Origin: Burkholderiales bacterium
GTDB lineage: Bacteria; Pseudomonadota; Gammaproteobacteria; Burkholderiales; Burkholderiaceae
NCBI GenBank assembly: GCA_903643055.1
Contig: CAHJWV010000575.1
Span: 1 to 5,608, forward strand
Direction: 5' to 3'
Length of the DNA: 5,608 nucleotides
The translations under genes were made by a program, and so were the position numbers. Under the pieces are notes generated by a model that saw nothing but the letters and a program-made list of their open reading frames with translations, was not told where the DNA came from and did not search any database. Below, in pieces: positions 1-5,376 of this stretch (position 1 is its first letter; each line of letters starts with the position of its first letter).

Positions 1-582
1 ACCGGCATCGGCATAGGCGCGAATCAGCGCGGCGCAGCTCGCCGGCGTTTCTTCCGGCCCTTTCAAAATCACCGAGCAGCCGGCCGCCAGTGCCGCCGAC
101 ACCTTGCGAACCGCCTGGTTGATCGGGAAGTTCCAGGGTGTGAATGCCGCGACCGGGCCGACCGGCTCTTTGATCACCAACTGGCGGATGCCATCGGCAC
201 GCGCCGGAATGATCTGGCCATAGGTACGGCGGGCTTCTTCGGCGAACCAATCGATGATGTCGGCCGCCGCGGTGACTTCGGTCTTCGATTCGGCCAGCGG
301 CTTGCCTTGCTCCAGCGTCATCAACTCGGCGATCTGCGGAATGCGTTCGCGCAACAGGTTGGCGGCCTGGCGAAGCGTTTTATAGCGCTCATGCGCCGAC
401 ACGGCGCGCCATTGCTTGAAGCCCTTGTCGGCCGCGGCCAGTGCCCGGTCGAGGTCGCTCTTGCCGGCATGCGCCAGCCGTGCCAGCACCTGGCCGGTCG
501 CGGGGTTGAGGATGGGCTCGCTCTTGCCGCTTGAGCCGTTCGTCCATTCGCCATCAATGAAAAGGGAAACGTCGGAATACAT
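1..582 (-). CDS. NAD(P)-dependent aldehyde dehydrogenase, succinate-semialdehyde dehydrogenase type (N-terminal part, cut by window edge)
   Basis: The visible 194 residues are the N-terminal, cofactor-binding part of an aldehyde dehydrogenase, a cytoplasmic enzyme family that oxidises aldehydes to carboxylates with NAD(P)+. Family signatures seen are LNPATG (residues 25-30), [11 protein letters not shown] (88-98), TPWNFP (148-153, with the oxyanion-hole Asn at 151) and AAGCSVILK (166-174, with the cofactor-contacting Lys at 174), followed by EETPASC. The wording resembles the succinate-/glutarate-semialdehyde dehydrogenase branch. The catalytic Glu and Cys lie beyond the left edge, so activity and substrate cannot be judged. 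The ATG at 580-582 is preceded by AAGGA (591-595 on the plus strand) at 8 bases spacing, which supports this start. It follows the epimerase-like gene on the same strand after 122 bases in which I see no other gene or clear terminator, so co-transcription is possible. The exact substrate is inference. Confidence 0.93.
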   Translation of the reverse strand, partial: MYSDVSLFIDGEWTNGSSGKSEPILNPATGQVLARLAHAGKSDLDRALAAADKGFKQWRAVSAHERYKTLRQAANLLRERIPQIAELMTLEQGKPLAESKTEVTAAADIIDWFAEEARRTYGQIIPARADGIRQLVIKEPVGPVAAFTPWNFPINQAVRKVSAALAAGCSVILKGPEETPASCAALIRAYADAG

Positions 583-704
583 CGCGGGGTTCCTTGAGAT
601 CTGGGATGGCGGGATTGTCCTCCGGTGATTGGTTCATGGCGCGCGCATGGGCATCGCCACGCTTCGGCACAGGGCGTGCTGAGTGAGCGTCTGGCCTGCT
701 TGGC

Positions 705-1694
705 TCATTCCTTCGGTGGGCCTGCTCTGCCGTCCAGCCGCCGCCCGTGATATCCCTTGGCGCCGATGGTCTGTGACAGCTGGCTGAGCACCGGCCGACC
801 CGCGTTAAGCTGTTCGAGCACGCTGGCAAAGTCATGGTTCGGCCGCCAGCCCAACTCGCTGCGCGCGAGTTCATTCACATACACGCGGTCGATGCTGTCG
901 AACATCGTCCAGCCACGTTGCGCATACAGCGACGCATAGCCCGGTACATGGCGCGTGAGCACCGCGACCGCATTGCTTCGCAACTCAGCCAAATCGTCAC
1001 GAGTGAAGGGCGACGTGGCGCTGATGATGTAGCGCGCAAAGCCCAGCGTGGGCGCGCGTTCCAGCGCCAGCAAGTGGGCCTCGACCACATCTTCGATATC
1101 GACCCGGCGGTTCAGAAATTCATTCGCCTGGATGTTGGCGTCGGTGTGGCCGAGCCGCACCGCATCGTCATCGTCCTGCTCGGGAAAGAAACGCGAGGTG
1201 CGCAGAACGATGCACGGCAGGCCGCGCTCGCGGTGCGCCAGCTCGCAGAGGTTTTCCGCTGCCACCTTGGTCACGCCGTAGATGTTCTTGGGCAGCGCCG
1301 GTAAGGCCTCCGTCACCCAGGCCGCTGGCTCGCCGGGCGGCGGGGTCAGTGCCCGGCCGAACGCGCTGGTCGTGCTGGTGAAGACAAAGCCGTGCACCTT
1401 GGCGGCGACGGCGGCTTCGAGCAGGTTCAGCGTGCCGCTGAGGTTGACGTCGATGAATTGCTGCGCGCTGTGCGTTGCGACATGCGGCTTGTGCAAGGTG
1501 GCGGCATGCAACACGCCTTCATCGATGCCAACCATGCAGCGCTGCACAAAGCTGCGGTCGGCAATGTCGCCGACGTGGTGGGTGAAGGGCGATGGGCGCC
1601 GGTCGATGCCGCGTGCTTCGCGCCCGGCGTGTTGCAAGCTGCGCATCAGCGCTTCGCCGAGATGACCGGCACTGCCGGTAACCAAGATCGTCAT
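705..1694 (-). CDS. NAD(P)-dependent epimerase/dehydratase family oxidoreductase (extended SDR)
   Basis: The 329-residue protein has the layout of an extended short-chain dehydrogenase/reductase with a Rossmann fold. It shows the glycine motif TGSAGHLG (residues 6-13), an acidic residue ending the second strand in GIDRR (Asp31, favouring NAD over NADP), the HAA motif of this class (63-65), a Ser/Thr-rich strand FTSTTS (105-110) holding the likely catalytic Ser/Thr, and the catalytic pair YGVTK (Tyr139, Lys143). RTSRFFPE (165-172) and VDIEDVVEAH (198-207) match the usual substrate-loop and later core segments of sugar epimerase-like proteins. The ATG at 1692-1694 has AAAGGA upstream (1703-1708 on the plus strand) with 8 bases spacing, a good Shine-Dalgarno sequence. 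The length is normal for the family. No signal peptide or membrane segment is visible. The substrate cannot be named from sequence alone; it could be a nucleotide sugar or a small alcohol/aldehyde. It is divergent from the ssu genes and upstream of the aldehyde dehydrogenase. Confidence 0.9.
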   Translation of the reverse strand: MTILVTGSAGHLGEALMRSLQHAGREARGIDRRPSPFTHHVGDIADRSFVQRCMVGIDEGVLHAATLHKPHVATHSAQQFIDVNLSGTLNLLEAAVAAKVHGFVFTSTTSAFGRALTPPPGEPAAWVTEALPALPKNIYGVTKVAAENLCELAHRERGLPCIVLRTSRFFPEQDDDDAVRLGHTDANIQANEFLNRRVDIEDVVEAHLLALERAPTLGFARYIISATSPFTRDDLAELRSNAVAVLTRHVPGYASLYAQRGWTMFDSIDRVYVNELARSELGWRPNHDFASVLEQLNAGRPVLSQLSQTIGAKGYHGRRLDGRAGPPKE

Positions 1695-1913
1695 GTGCGA
1701 TGTCCTTTCTGAAGGGCTTGAAGTGCGGCAAGTGTCGTCGTGAGCGGGCGATCAGCGCCGCGTTGCAGTGAGTTGGACGTCGTATTTGTTTTTTGATCAA
1801 GCAAAGCCGTTTTGCTTCGTTCTCCGCAGCGATGGGGCTCGTTACTGTTCGCCACCTGTTGGATTTCCTGCAGTTCGTTTCAGCGCGCCGCCCCCTTTGA
1901 GATCGAAATCGCC
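1695..1913. promoter_or_regulatory. Divergent intergenic region, presumed to hold both promoters
   Basis: This 219-base gap separates two genes transcribed away from each other, so promoters for both the epimerase-like gene and the ssu genes are expected here. The stretch about 1783-1817 is visibly richer in A/T than its surroundings (run of T at 1789-1794, palindrome TTGATCAA at 1793-1800, inverted repeat at 1799-1817), which is where promoter or operator sequence would be expected. I could not find a convincing -35/-10 pair with proper spacing on either strand. Sulfur-starvation control by a CysB/SsuR-type LysR regulator is known for ssu operons in related bacteria; its operation here is inference only. 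Confidence 0.4.
1799..1817. promoter_or_regulatory. Inverted repeat, candidate operator or leader hairpin
   Basis: AAGCAAA (1799-1805) and TTTGCTT (1811-1817) are perfect 7-bp inverted arms around a 5-base loop (GCCGT). The element directly adjoins the palindrome TTGATCAA (1793-1800), sharing its last two bases. It lies about 96 bases before the first ssuA-like ATG. It could be a regulator binding site or, if transcribed, a weak stem-loop. No U-run follows, so it is not a typical intrinsic terminator. Role unknown. Confidence 0.3.
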
Positions 1914-2882
1914 ATGAGTCACCCCCTTCATTCTTCGCGCCGTCAGGCGCTTCTCGCGGCCGGCGGGTTGGGCTTGGCACTGAGCGGCGTCAGCCGCCTG
2001 GCCATCGCGCAAGAAAAGAGCGTGCTGCGCATCGGCTTTCAGAAGTACGGCACGTTGACCTTGTTGAAAGGCCGTGGCGATCTGGAAAAGCGCCTGGCTC
2101 CGCAAAACATCGAAGTCAAATGGGTGGAGTTTCCAGCAGGCCCGGCCTTGCTCGAAGGTTTGAATGTCGGCTCGATCGACTTCGGCACGGCCGGTGAAGC
2201 ACCGCCTGTGTTTGCCCAGGCCGCAGGTGCCGATCTCGTTTATGTGGCGAACCAGCCGCCTGCACCGAAGGGTGAAGCGATCCTGGTGCCAAAAGACTCG
2301 CCACTGAAGACGGTGGCCGATCTGGCCGGCAAGAAGGTCGCGCTCAACAAAGGTTCGAACGTGCACTACTTGTTGGTCAAGGCGCTGGCCAAGGCAGGTG
2401 TGCCTTACCGCGCGATTCAGCCGGTGTACTTGCCGCCGGCCGATGCCCGCGCCGCGTTTGAAAAGGGCGCGGTCGATGCCTGGGTGATCTGGGACCCGTT
2501 CTTCGCCGCGGCCGAAAAGCAGCTGGGTGCGCGCATCCTTGCCGACGGCACCGGGCTGGTGTCGAACCTTCAGTTCTATCTGGCCTCGCGTTCGTATGCC
2601 GACAAGAACCCGCAGATCGTGCAGGCCATCGTCGATGAGCTGTCCAAGCTGGATGTTTGGGCCGTGAAGAACCCGACCGAGGTGGCCAAGGTGCTGTCAC
2701 CGTTGGTGGGACTGGACCTTGGCACCACCGAAGTCGCGGCAGGCCGCTTCGCTTACGGCATTCAGCCGATCACGCAGGCCGTGGCGGCCGAGCAGCAGAA
2801 GATTGCCGACGCGTTCTTCGAACTGAAGCTGATTCCGAAGGCGATCAAGGTGATCGATGCACTGCCCAAAGCTGCGCTCTGA
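1914..2882 (+). CDS. ssuA: Aliphatic sulfonate ABC transporter substrate-binding protein (SsuA type, first copy)
   Basis: The 322-residue periplasmic binding protein belongs to the SsuA/NrtA-like family (NMT1-type fold) and would deliver sulfonates to an ABC permease. It has a twin-arginine-like signal: SSRRQALLAAGG (residues 7-18), a hydrophobic stretch to about residue 29, and a likely cleavage site AIA|QE after residue 32. The mature part begins LRIGFQK (38-44). Family hallmarks are EFPAGPALLE (72-81), FGTAGEAPPVFAQ (90-102), a KGSNVHYLL ligand-site loop (146-154), YLPPADARAAFEKGAVDAW (172-190) and IWDPF (192-196). I chose the ATG at 1914 because the signal peptide starts there; an in-frame TTG at 1812 would add 34 residues ahead of the Tat motif and would lie within the inverted repeat. 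The Shine-Dalgarno match is poor (GAGA at 1899-1902). Only 32 bases separate it from a paralogous second copy. The sulfonate preference of each copy cannot be read from sequence. Confidence 0.92.
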   Translation: MSHPLHSSRRQALLAAGGLGLALSGVSRLAIAQEKSVLRIGFQKYGTLTLLKGRGDLEKRLAPQNIEVKWVEFPAGPALLEGLNVGSIDFGTAGEAPPVFAQAAGADLVYVANQPPAPKGEAILVPKDSPLKTVADLAGKKVALNKGSNVHYLLVKALAKAGVPYRAIQPVYLPPADARAAFEKGAVDAWVIWDPFFAAAEKQLGARILADGTGLVSNLQFYLASRSYADKNPQIVQAIVDELSKLDVWAVKNPTEVAKVLSPLVGLDLGTTEVAAGRFAYGIQPITQAVAAEQQKIADAFFELKLIPKAIKVIDALPKAAL

Positions 2883-2914
2883 GCGCAGCTGATTGCTGAC
2901 CTGATGGATTGCGC

Positions 2915-3913
2915 ATGAACATCTCGCGCCGACACGCCACCCTTTCATTGGCCGCCGCGGGGCTCGGTTGGGCGCTGCCTTCGTGGTCGAGCGCACAGGA
3001 GCCCGCCGCGCCGGAATCGTCATCGGCCTTGCCTGCGCTGCGCCTGGGCTTTCAGAAGTCGGCCGTCAATCTTGTGATCGTCAAACAGCAAGGGGCCTTG
3101 GAGCGTCGCTACCCGAACACGCGAGTGCAGTGGATCGAGTTTCCGGCCGGGCCGCAATTGCTGGAGGCTTTGTCGGTCGGTGCGCTCGAGTTCGGGTTGA
3201 CCGGTGATTCGCCGCCGGTGTTTGCGCAGTCGGCTGGCAAGGAGTTGCTGTATGTCGGCGCCGAACCGTCGAAGCCGCGCAGTTCGGCGATCGTGGTGCC
3301 GGCCAACTCGCCGCTGCGCACGCTGGCCGATTTGAAGGGCAGGCGCGTTGCGCTGCAAAAAGGTTCGAGCGCGCACTACCTGCTTTTGCGCGCGGTCGAT
3401 CAAGCCGGGTTGAAGTGGGCCGATATCACGCCAATTTATCTGCCGCCTGCCGATGCGCGGGCTGCGTTTGAAAAGGGCGCGGTCGATGCGTGGGCGATCT
3501 GGGATCCGTTCTATGCCGCGATCGAGTTGGCCAACAAGCCCCGGGTGCTGAGCAACGGTGAAGGGCTGTCGGGCAACAACTCGTTTTATCTGGCGTCACG
3601 CCCGTTCGTCGACAAGTACCCGCAGGTGCTGCAGGCGCTGTTCGACGAGCTGACGCGTGCCGATGCCTATGTGCAGGGCAGCCGCAAGGAAGCGGCACAG
3701 CTGATCTCCGACTTCAGCGGGCTGAGCCTCGCGACCGTGCACCTGTTTCTCTCGCGCCGGCCATCGTCGCCCGTCGGCCCGATCAGCCCGGCCATGGTGC
3801 TCGACCAACAGCGCGTGGCCGATGCGTTTCATCGCATCGAGTTGATCCCGCGCGCCGTCAAGGTGTCCGACATCGTCTGGCACCCGACTCGCGTTCGATC
3901 CGCCCCGGCCTGA
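2915..3913 (+). CDS. ssuA: Aliphatic sulfonate ABC transporter substrate-binding protein (SsuA type, second copy)
   Basis: This 332-residue protein is a paralogue of the preceding gene product, with roughly half of the aligned positions identical by eye. It carries its own twin-arginine-type leader (ISRRHATLSLAAAGLG, residues 3-18) with likely cleavage SSA|QE after residue 27. Then follow LRLGFQK (42-48), EFPAGPQLLE (75-84), TGDSPPVFAQ (96-105), KGSSAHYLLL (149-158), the block YLPPADARAAFEKGAVDAW identical to copy one (175-193), and IWDPF (195-199). The C-terminal part (RRPSSPVGPISPAMVLDQQ, 281-299, and IPRAVKVSDIVW, 311-322) resembles E. coli SsuA as I remember it more than the first copy does. 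A short Ala/Pro/Ser-rich linker (about 29-41) follows the leader. The ATG at 2915 follows TGATGGA (2902-2908), a modest ribosome binding site; a TTG two codons earlier is less likely. It lies 32 bases after copy one and 42 bases before ssuD, indicating an operon. Confidence 0.92.
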   Translation: MNISRRHATLSLAAAGLGWALPSWSSAQEPAAPESSSALPALRLGFQKSAVNLVIVKQQGALERRYPNTRVQWIEFPAGPQLLEALSVGALEFGLTGDSPPVFAQSAGKELLYVGAEPSKPRSSAIVVPANSPLRTLADLKGRRVALQKGSSAHYLLLRAVDQAGLKWADITPIYLPPADARAAFEKGAVDAWAIWDPFYAAIELANKPRVLSNGEGLSGNNSFYLASRPFVDKYPQVLQALFDELTRADAYVQGSRKEAAQLISDFSGLSLATVHLFLSRRPSSPVGPISPAMVLDQQRVADAFHRIELIPRAVKVSDIVWHPTRVRSAPA

Positions 3914-3955
3914 GTTCAAAGCTTCTTTCACAGCCTACCCAGCCTCCGCACGATC

Positions 3956-5125
3956 ATGAAAATTCTCTGGTTCATTCCCACGCACGGCGATTCACGCTAC
4001 CTCGGCACCTCGCATGGCGCGCGCGTGGCGACCTTCGATTACTTCAAGCAAGTCGCGATTGCCGCCGACAGCCTCGGCTACGAAGGTGTGCTGTTGCCGA
4101 CCGGCCGTTCCTGCGAAGACTCATGGGTGGTCGCGGCCAGCCTGATCGACGCGACCAAGCAGCTCAAATTCCTCGTGGCCCTGCGGCCCGGCCTGGTTCA
4201 GCCTTCCCAATCGGCGCGCATGGCTGCCACCTTCGACCGACTCTCCGGGGGCCGATTGCTGGTCAACCTCGTGACCGGTGGCGATGCCGAAGAATTGGAA
4301 GGCGATGGGCTGTTCTTGTCGCATCCCGAGCGCTATGAGCAATCGCGCGAGTTTCTGACCATCTGGCGCGAGCTGTTGACGCACAGCCATCAAGCCGAAT
4401 CGTTCGACTTCGAAGGAAAGCACCTCAGCGTCAAAGGCGGCAAGGTGCTGTACCCGCCGATCAACAAGCCTTATCCGCCCGTGTTCTTTGGTGGCTCGTC
4501 GGAAGAGGCGCATGAACTGGCCGCGCAGCAGCTCGACACCTACCTGACCTGGGGTGAGCCGCCGGCTGCGGTGGCAGCCAAGGTCGCCGACATCCGCCAA
4601 CGTGCCGCGAAATACGGGCGCACGCTGGAGTTCGGCATCCGCCTGCACGTGATCGTGCGCGAGACCGAAGAGGAAGCCTGGCGCGCCGCCGGCGAGCTGG
4701 TTTCTCATCTCGATGAAGCCGTGGTGGCGACCGCGCAGAAGAAGTTTGCGCAGATGGATTCGGTGGGCCAGCGCCGCATGGCCGAGCTGAACAAGGGCAA
4801 GTTCAACAAGGCCAACATCCGCGAAGGCCTGGAGGTGTCGCCCAACCTGTGGGCTGGCGTTGGCCTGGTGCGCGGCGGTGCCGGCACGGCGCTCGTTGGC
4901 AACCCGCAGCAGGTGGCCGATCGCATCAAGGAATACGCCGACCTCGGCCTCGAGTACTTCATCTTTTCCGGCTATCCACATCTCGAAGAAGCCTATCGCT
5001 TGGCCGAGTTGGTGTTCCCGCTGCTGCCGCTGAAGCTGCGCGACAAGCTGGCCTCGCAATCCCTCACCGGCCCGTTCGGCGAGATCGTCGCCAACAACTA
5101 CGTGCCGAAGCTGTCGCAAAGCTGA
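3956..5125 (+). CDS. ssuD: FMNH2-dependent alkanesulfonate monooxygenase
   Basis: The 389-residue protein is a bacterial luciferase-like TIM-barrel flavin monooxygenase matching E. coli SsuD along its whole length. It uses FMNH2 from a partner reductase (SsuE) plus O2 to convert an alkanesulfonate to an aldehyde and sulfite in the cytoplasm, supplying sulfur when sulfate is scarce. Recognisable segments are [14 protein letters not shown] (5-18), [12 protein letters not shown] (46-57), [10 protein letters not shown] (105-114), [20 protein letters not shown] (173-192), YLTWGEPP (196-203), [31 protein letters not shown] and [12 protein letters not shown]. Residues matching the active site known from E. 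coli are present: Cys53, Arg229, His231, Arg306 and Tyr340. Compared with E. coli as remembered, there are small insertions near residues 142-150 and 282-288. No Shine-Dalgarno sequence is evident before the ATG at 3956. ssuE is not in the window, and the usual transporter genes do not follow immediately. Confidence 0.97.
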   Translation: MKILWFIPTHGDSRYLGTSHGARVATFDYFKQVAIAADSLGYEGVLLPTGRSCEDSWVVAASLIDATKQLKFLVALRPGLVQPSQSARMAATFDRLSGGRLLVNLVTGGDAEELEGDGLFLSHPERYEQSREFLTIWRELLTHSHQAESFDFEGKHLSVKGGKVLYPPINKPYPPVFFGGSSEEAHELAAQQLDTYLTWGEPPAAVAAKVADIRQRAAKYGRTLEFGIRLHVIVRETEEEAWRAAGELVSHLDEAVVATAQKKFAQMDSVGQRRMAELNKGKFNKANIREGLEVSPNLWAGVGLVRGGAGTALVGNPQQVADRIKEYADLGLEYFIFSGYPHLEEAYRLAELVFPLLPLKLRDKLASQSLTGPFGEIVANNYVPKLSQS

Positions 5126-5127
5126 GC

Positions 5128-5376
5128 ATGCGAACACGCTGGTTTGACGAGCGGCTGAACAGCCAAGGGAAGGCAGCCGGGGCAAGCGCCGGGCCGCTCC
5201 CAAGCGCGGCCCGCATCCCCTCGGGGGATCGGCGAACGTACCCGTTCGGCGAGGGGTCGAGCGTGTACGGCAAGCGATCGAAGGCAGCCGGGGAAAGCGC
5301 CGGGCCGCTCCCAAGCGCGGCCCGCATCCCCTCGGGGGATCGGCGAACGTACCCGTTCGGCGAGGGGCTGACATGA
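5128..5376 (+). CDS. Candidate small repeat-encoded ORF, 82 codons (doubtful)
   Basis: An ATG occurs 2 bases after the ssuD stop, opening a frame that runs through both 88-bp repeats and ends at TGA 5374-5376, overlapping the VOC gene start as ATGA. The repeat period is 111 bases (37 codons), so both copies are read in the same frame and give nearly the same peptide; GPLPSAARIPSGDRRTYPFG occurs at residues 22-41 and 59-78. The single base difference between copies changes Ala19 to Glu56. No domain, signal peptide or membrane segment is recognised. The composition (Gly, Ala, Ser, Pro, Arg) is what GC-rich non-coding DNA gives. Several other frames on both strands are also open through the repeats, so openness is weak evidence. 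The start has no convincing ribosome binding site but could be reached by reinitiation after ssuD. It may only be an intergenic repeat that happens to be open, or a coupling leader for the VOC gene. Confidence 0.2.
   Translation: MRTRWFDERLNSQGKAAGASAGPLPSAARIPSGDRRTYPFGEGSSVYGKRSKAAGESAGPLPSAARIPSGDRRTYPFGEGLT
5169..5256. repeat. 88-bp structured direct repeat, copy 1
   Basis: This unit recurs 111 bases downstream with one mismatch in 88 positions (C at 5183, A at 5294). It contains three potential stems: CGGGCCGC (5190-5197) with GCGGCCCG (5206-5213); ATCCCC (5215-5220) with GGGGAT (5224-5229); and CGAACG (5233-5238) with CGTTCG (5243-5248). An alternative arm pair is CCCCTCG (5217-5223) with CGAGGGG (5250-5256). 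It has the size and dyad structure of a dispersed REP-like intergenic element. I recall similar sequences ending in a CCCGTTCGGCGAGGGG-like tail in Comamonadaceae genomes, but could not check this. Being just downstream of ssuD, it may act as a 3' mRNA structure. Confidence 0.9.
5326..5367 (+). promoter_or_regulatory. Mutually exclusive RNA stems over the VOC ribosome binding site (candidate)
   Basis: CCCC at 5328-5331 can pair in two ways. In the local stem, ATCCCC (5326-5331) pairs with GGGGAT (5335-5340) across a 3-base loop and leaves the ribosome binding site free. In the long stem, CCCCTCG (5328-5334) pairs with CGAGGGG (5361-5367), encloses the CGAACG/CGTTCG hairpin and hides the ribosome binding site. 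The complementarity is seen directly; a switching or translational-control role is inference, and the pairing could simply be the repeat's intrinsic structure. Confidence 0.3.
5362..5367 (+). promoter_or_regulatory. Ribosome binding site of the VOC gene, supplied by the repeat end
   Basis: GAGGGG ends 5 bases before the ATG at 5373; its GAGG core is 7 bases from it, close to ideal spacing. The same hexamer closes repeat copy 1 (5251-5256), where it stands 8 bases (from its GAGG core) before an in-frame GTG at 5263. Confidence 0.65.

Larger units (their letters stand above)
5280..5367. repeat. 88-bp structured direct repeat, copy 2
   Basis: This copy is identical to the unit 111 bases upstream except for A at 5294. 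A 23-base unique spacer (5257-5279) separates the two. The stems are at 5301-5308/5317-5324, 5326-5331/5335-5340 and 5344-5349/5354-5359, with the alternative pair 5328-5334/5361-5367. Its right end lies 5 bases before the VOC start codon, so its terminal GAGGGG is placed to act as a ribosome binding site. The near-identity of the copies suggests recent duplication or homogenisation by recombination. Confidence 0.9.

Noticed and set aside
583..704. Possible small gene or terminator between the epimerase-like and aldehyde dehydrogenase genes
   Set aside because: Only a weak 4-bp hairpin (GCAC/GTGC around 667-679) and antisense-type open frames are visible; nothing is supported.
834..1304. Plus-strand open frame of 156 codons opposite the epimerase-like gene
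   Set aside because: No domain is recognisable and it lies wholly antisense to a gene with clear SDR motifs; open antisense frames are common in DNA this rich in G+C.
1812..1913. Upstream in-frame TTG at 1812 as start of the first ssuA copy
   Set aside because: It would place 34 extra residues before the twin-arginine signal and begin within the inverted repeat; the ATG at 1914 gives a normal signal peptide.
5071..5083. 13-base match (CCCGTTCGGCGAG) between the 3' end of ssuD and the repeat tail
   Set aside because: The ssuD copy encodes part of a conserved GPxGE-like C-terminal motif and the match does not extend; most likely chance or codon bias.
5169..5367. CRISPR array
   Set aside because: There are only two units, each 88 bp with a 23-base spacer, the reverse of the CRISPR size pattern, and no cas gene is present.
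5169..5367. Intrinsic transcription terminator after ssuD
   Set aside because: The GC-rich stems are not followed by a run of T on either strand, so rho-independent termination is not supported.
4121..5374. Long minus-strand open frame of 417 codons opposite ssuD and through the repeats
   Set aside because: It mirrors the ssuD codon structure, has no recognisable domain, and ssuD is unambiguous on the other strand.
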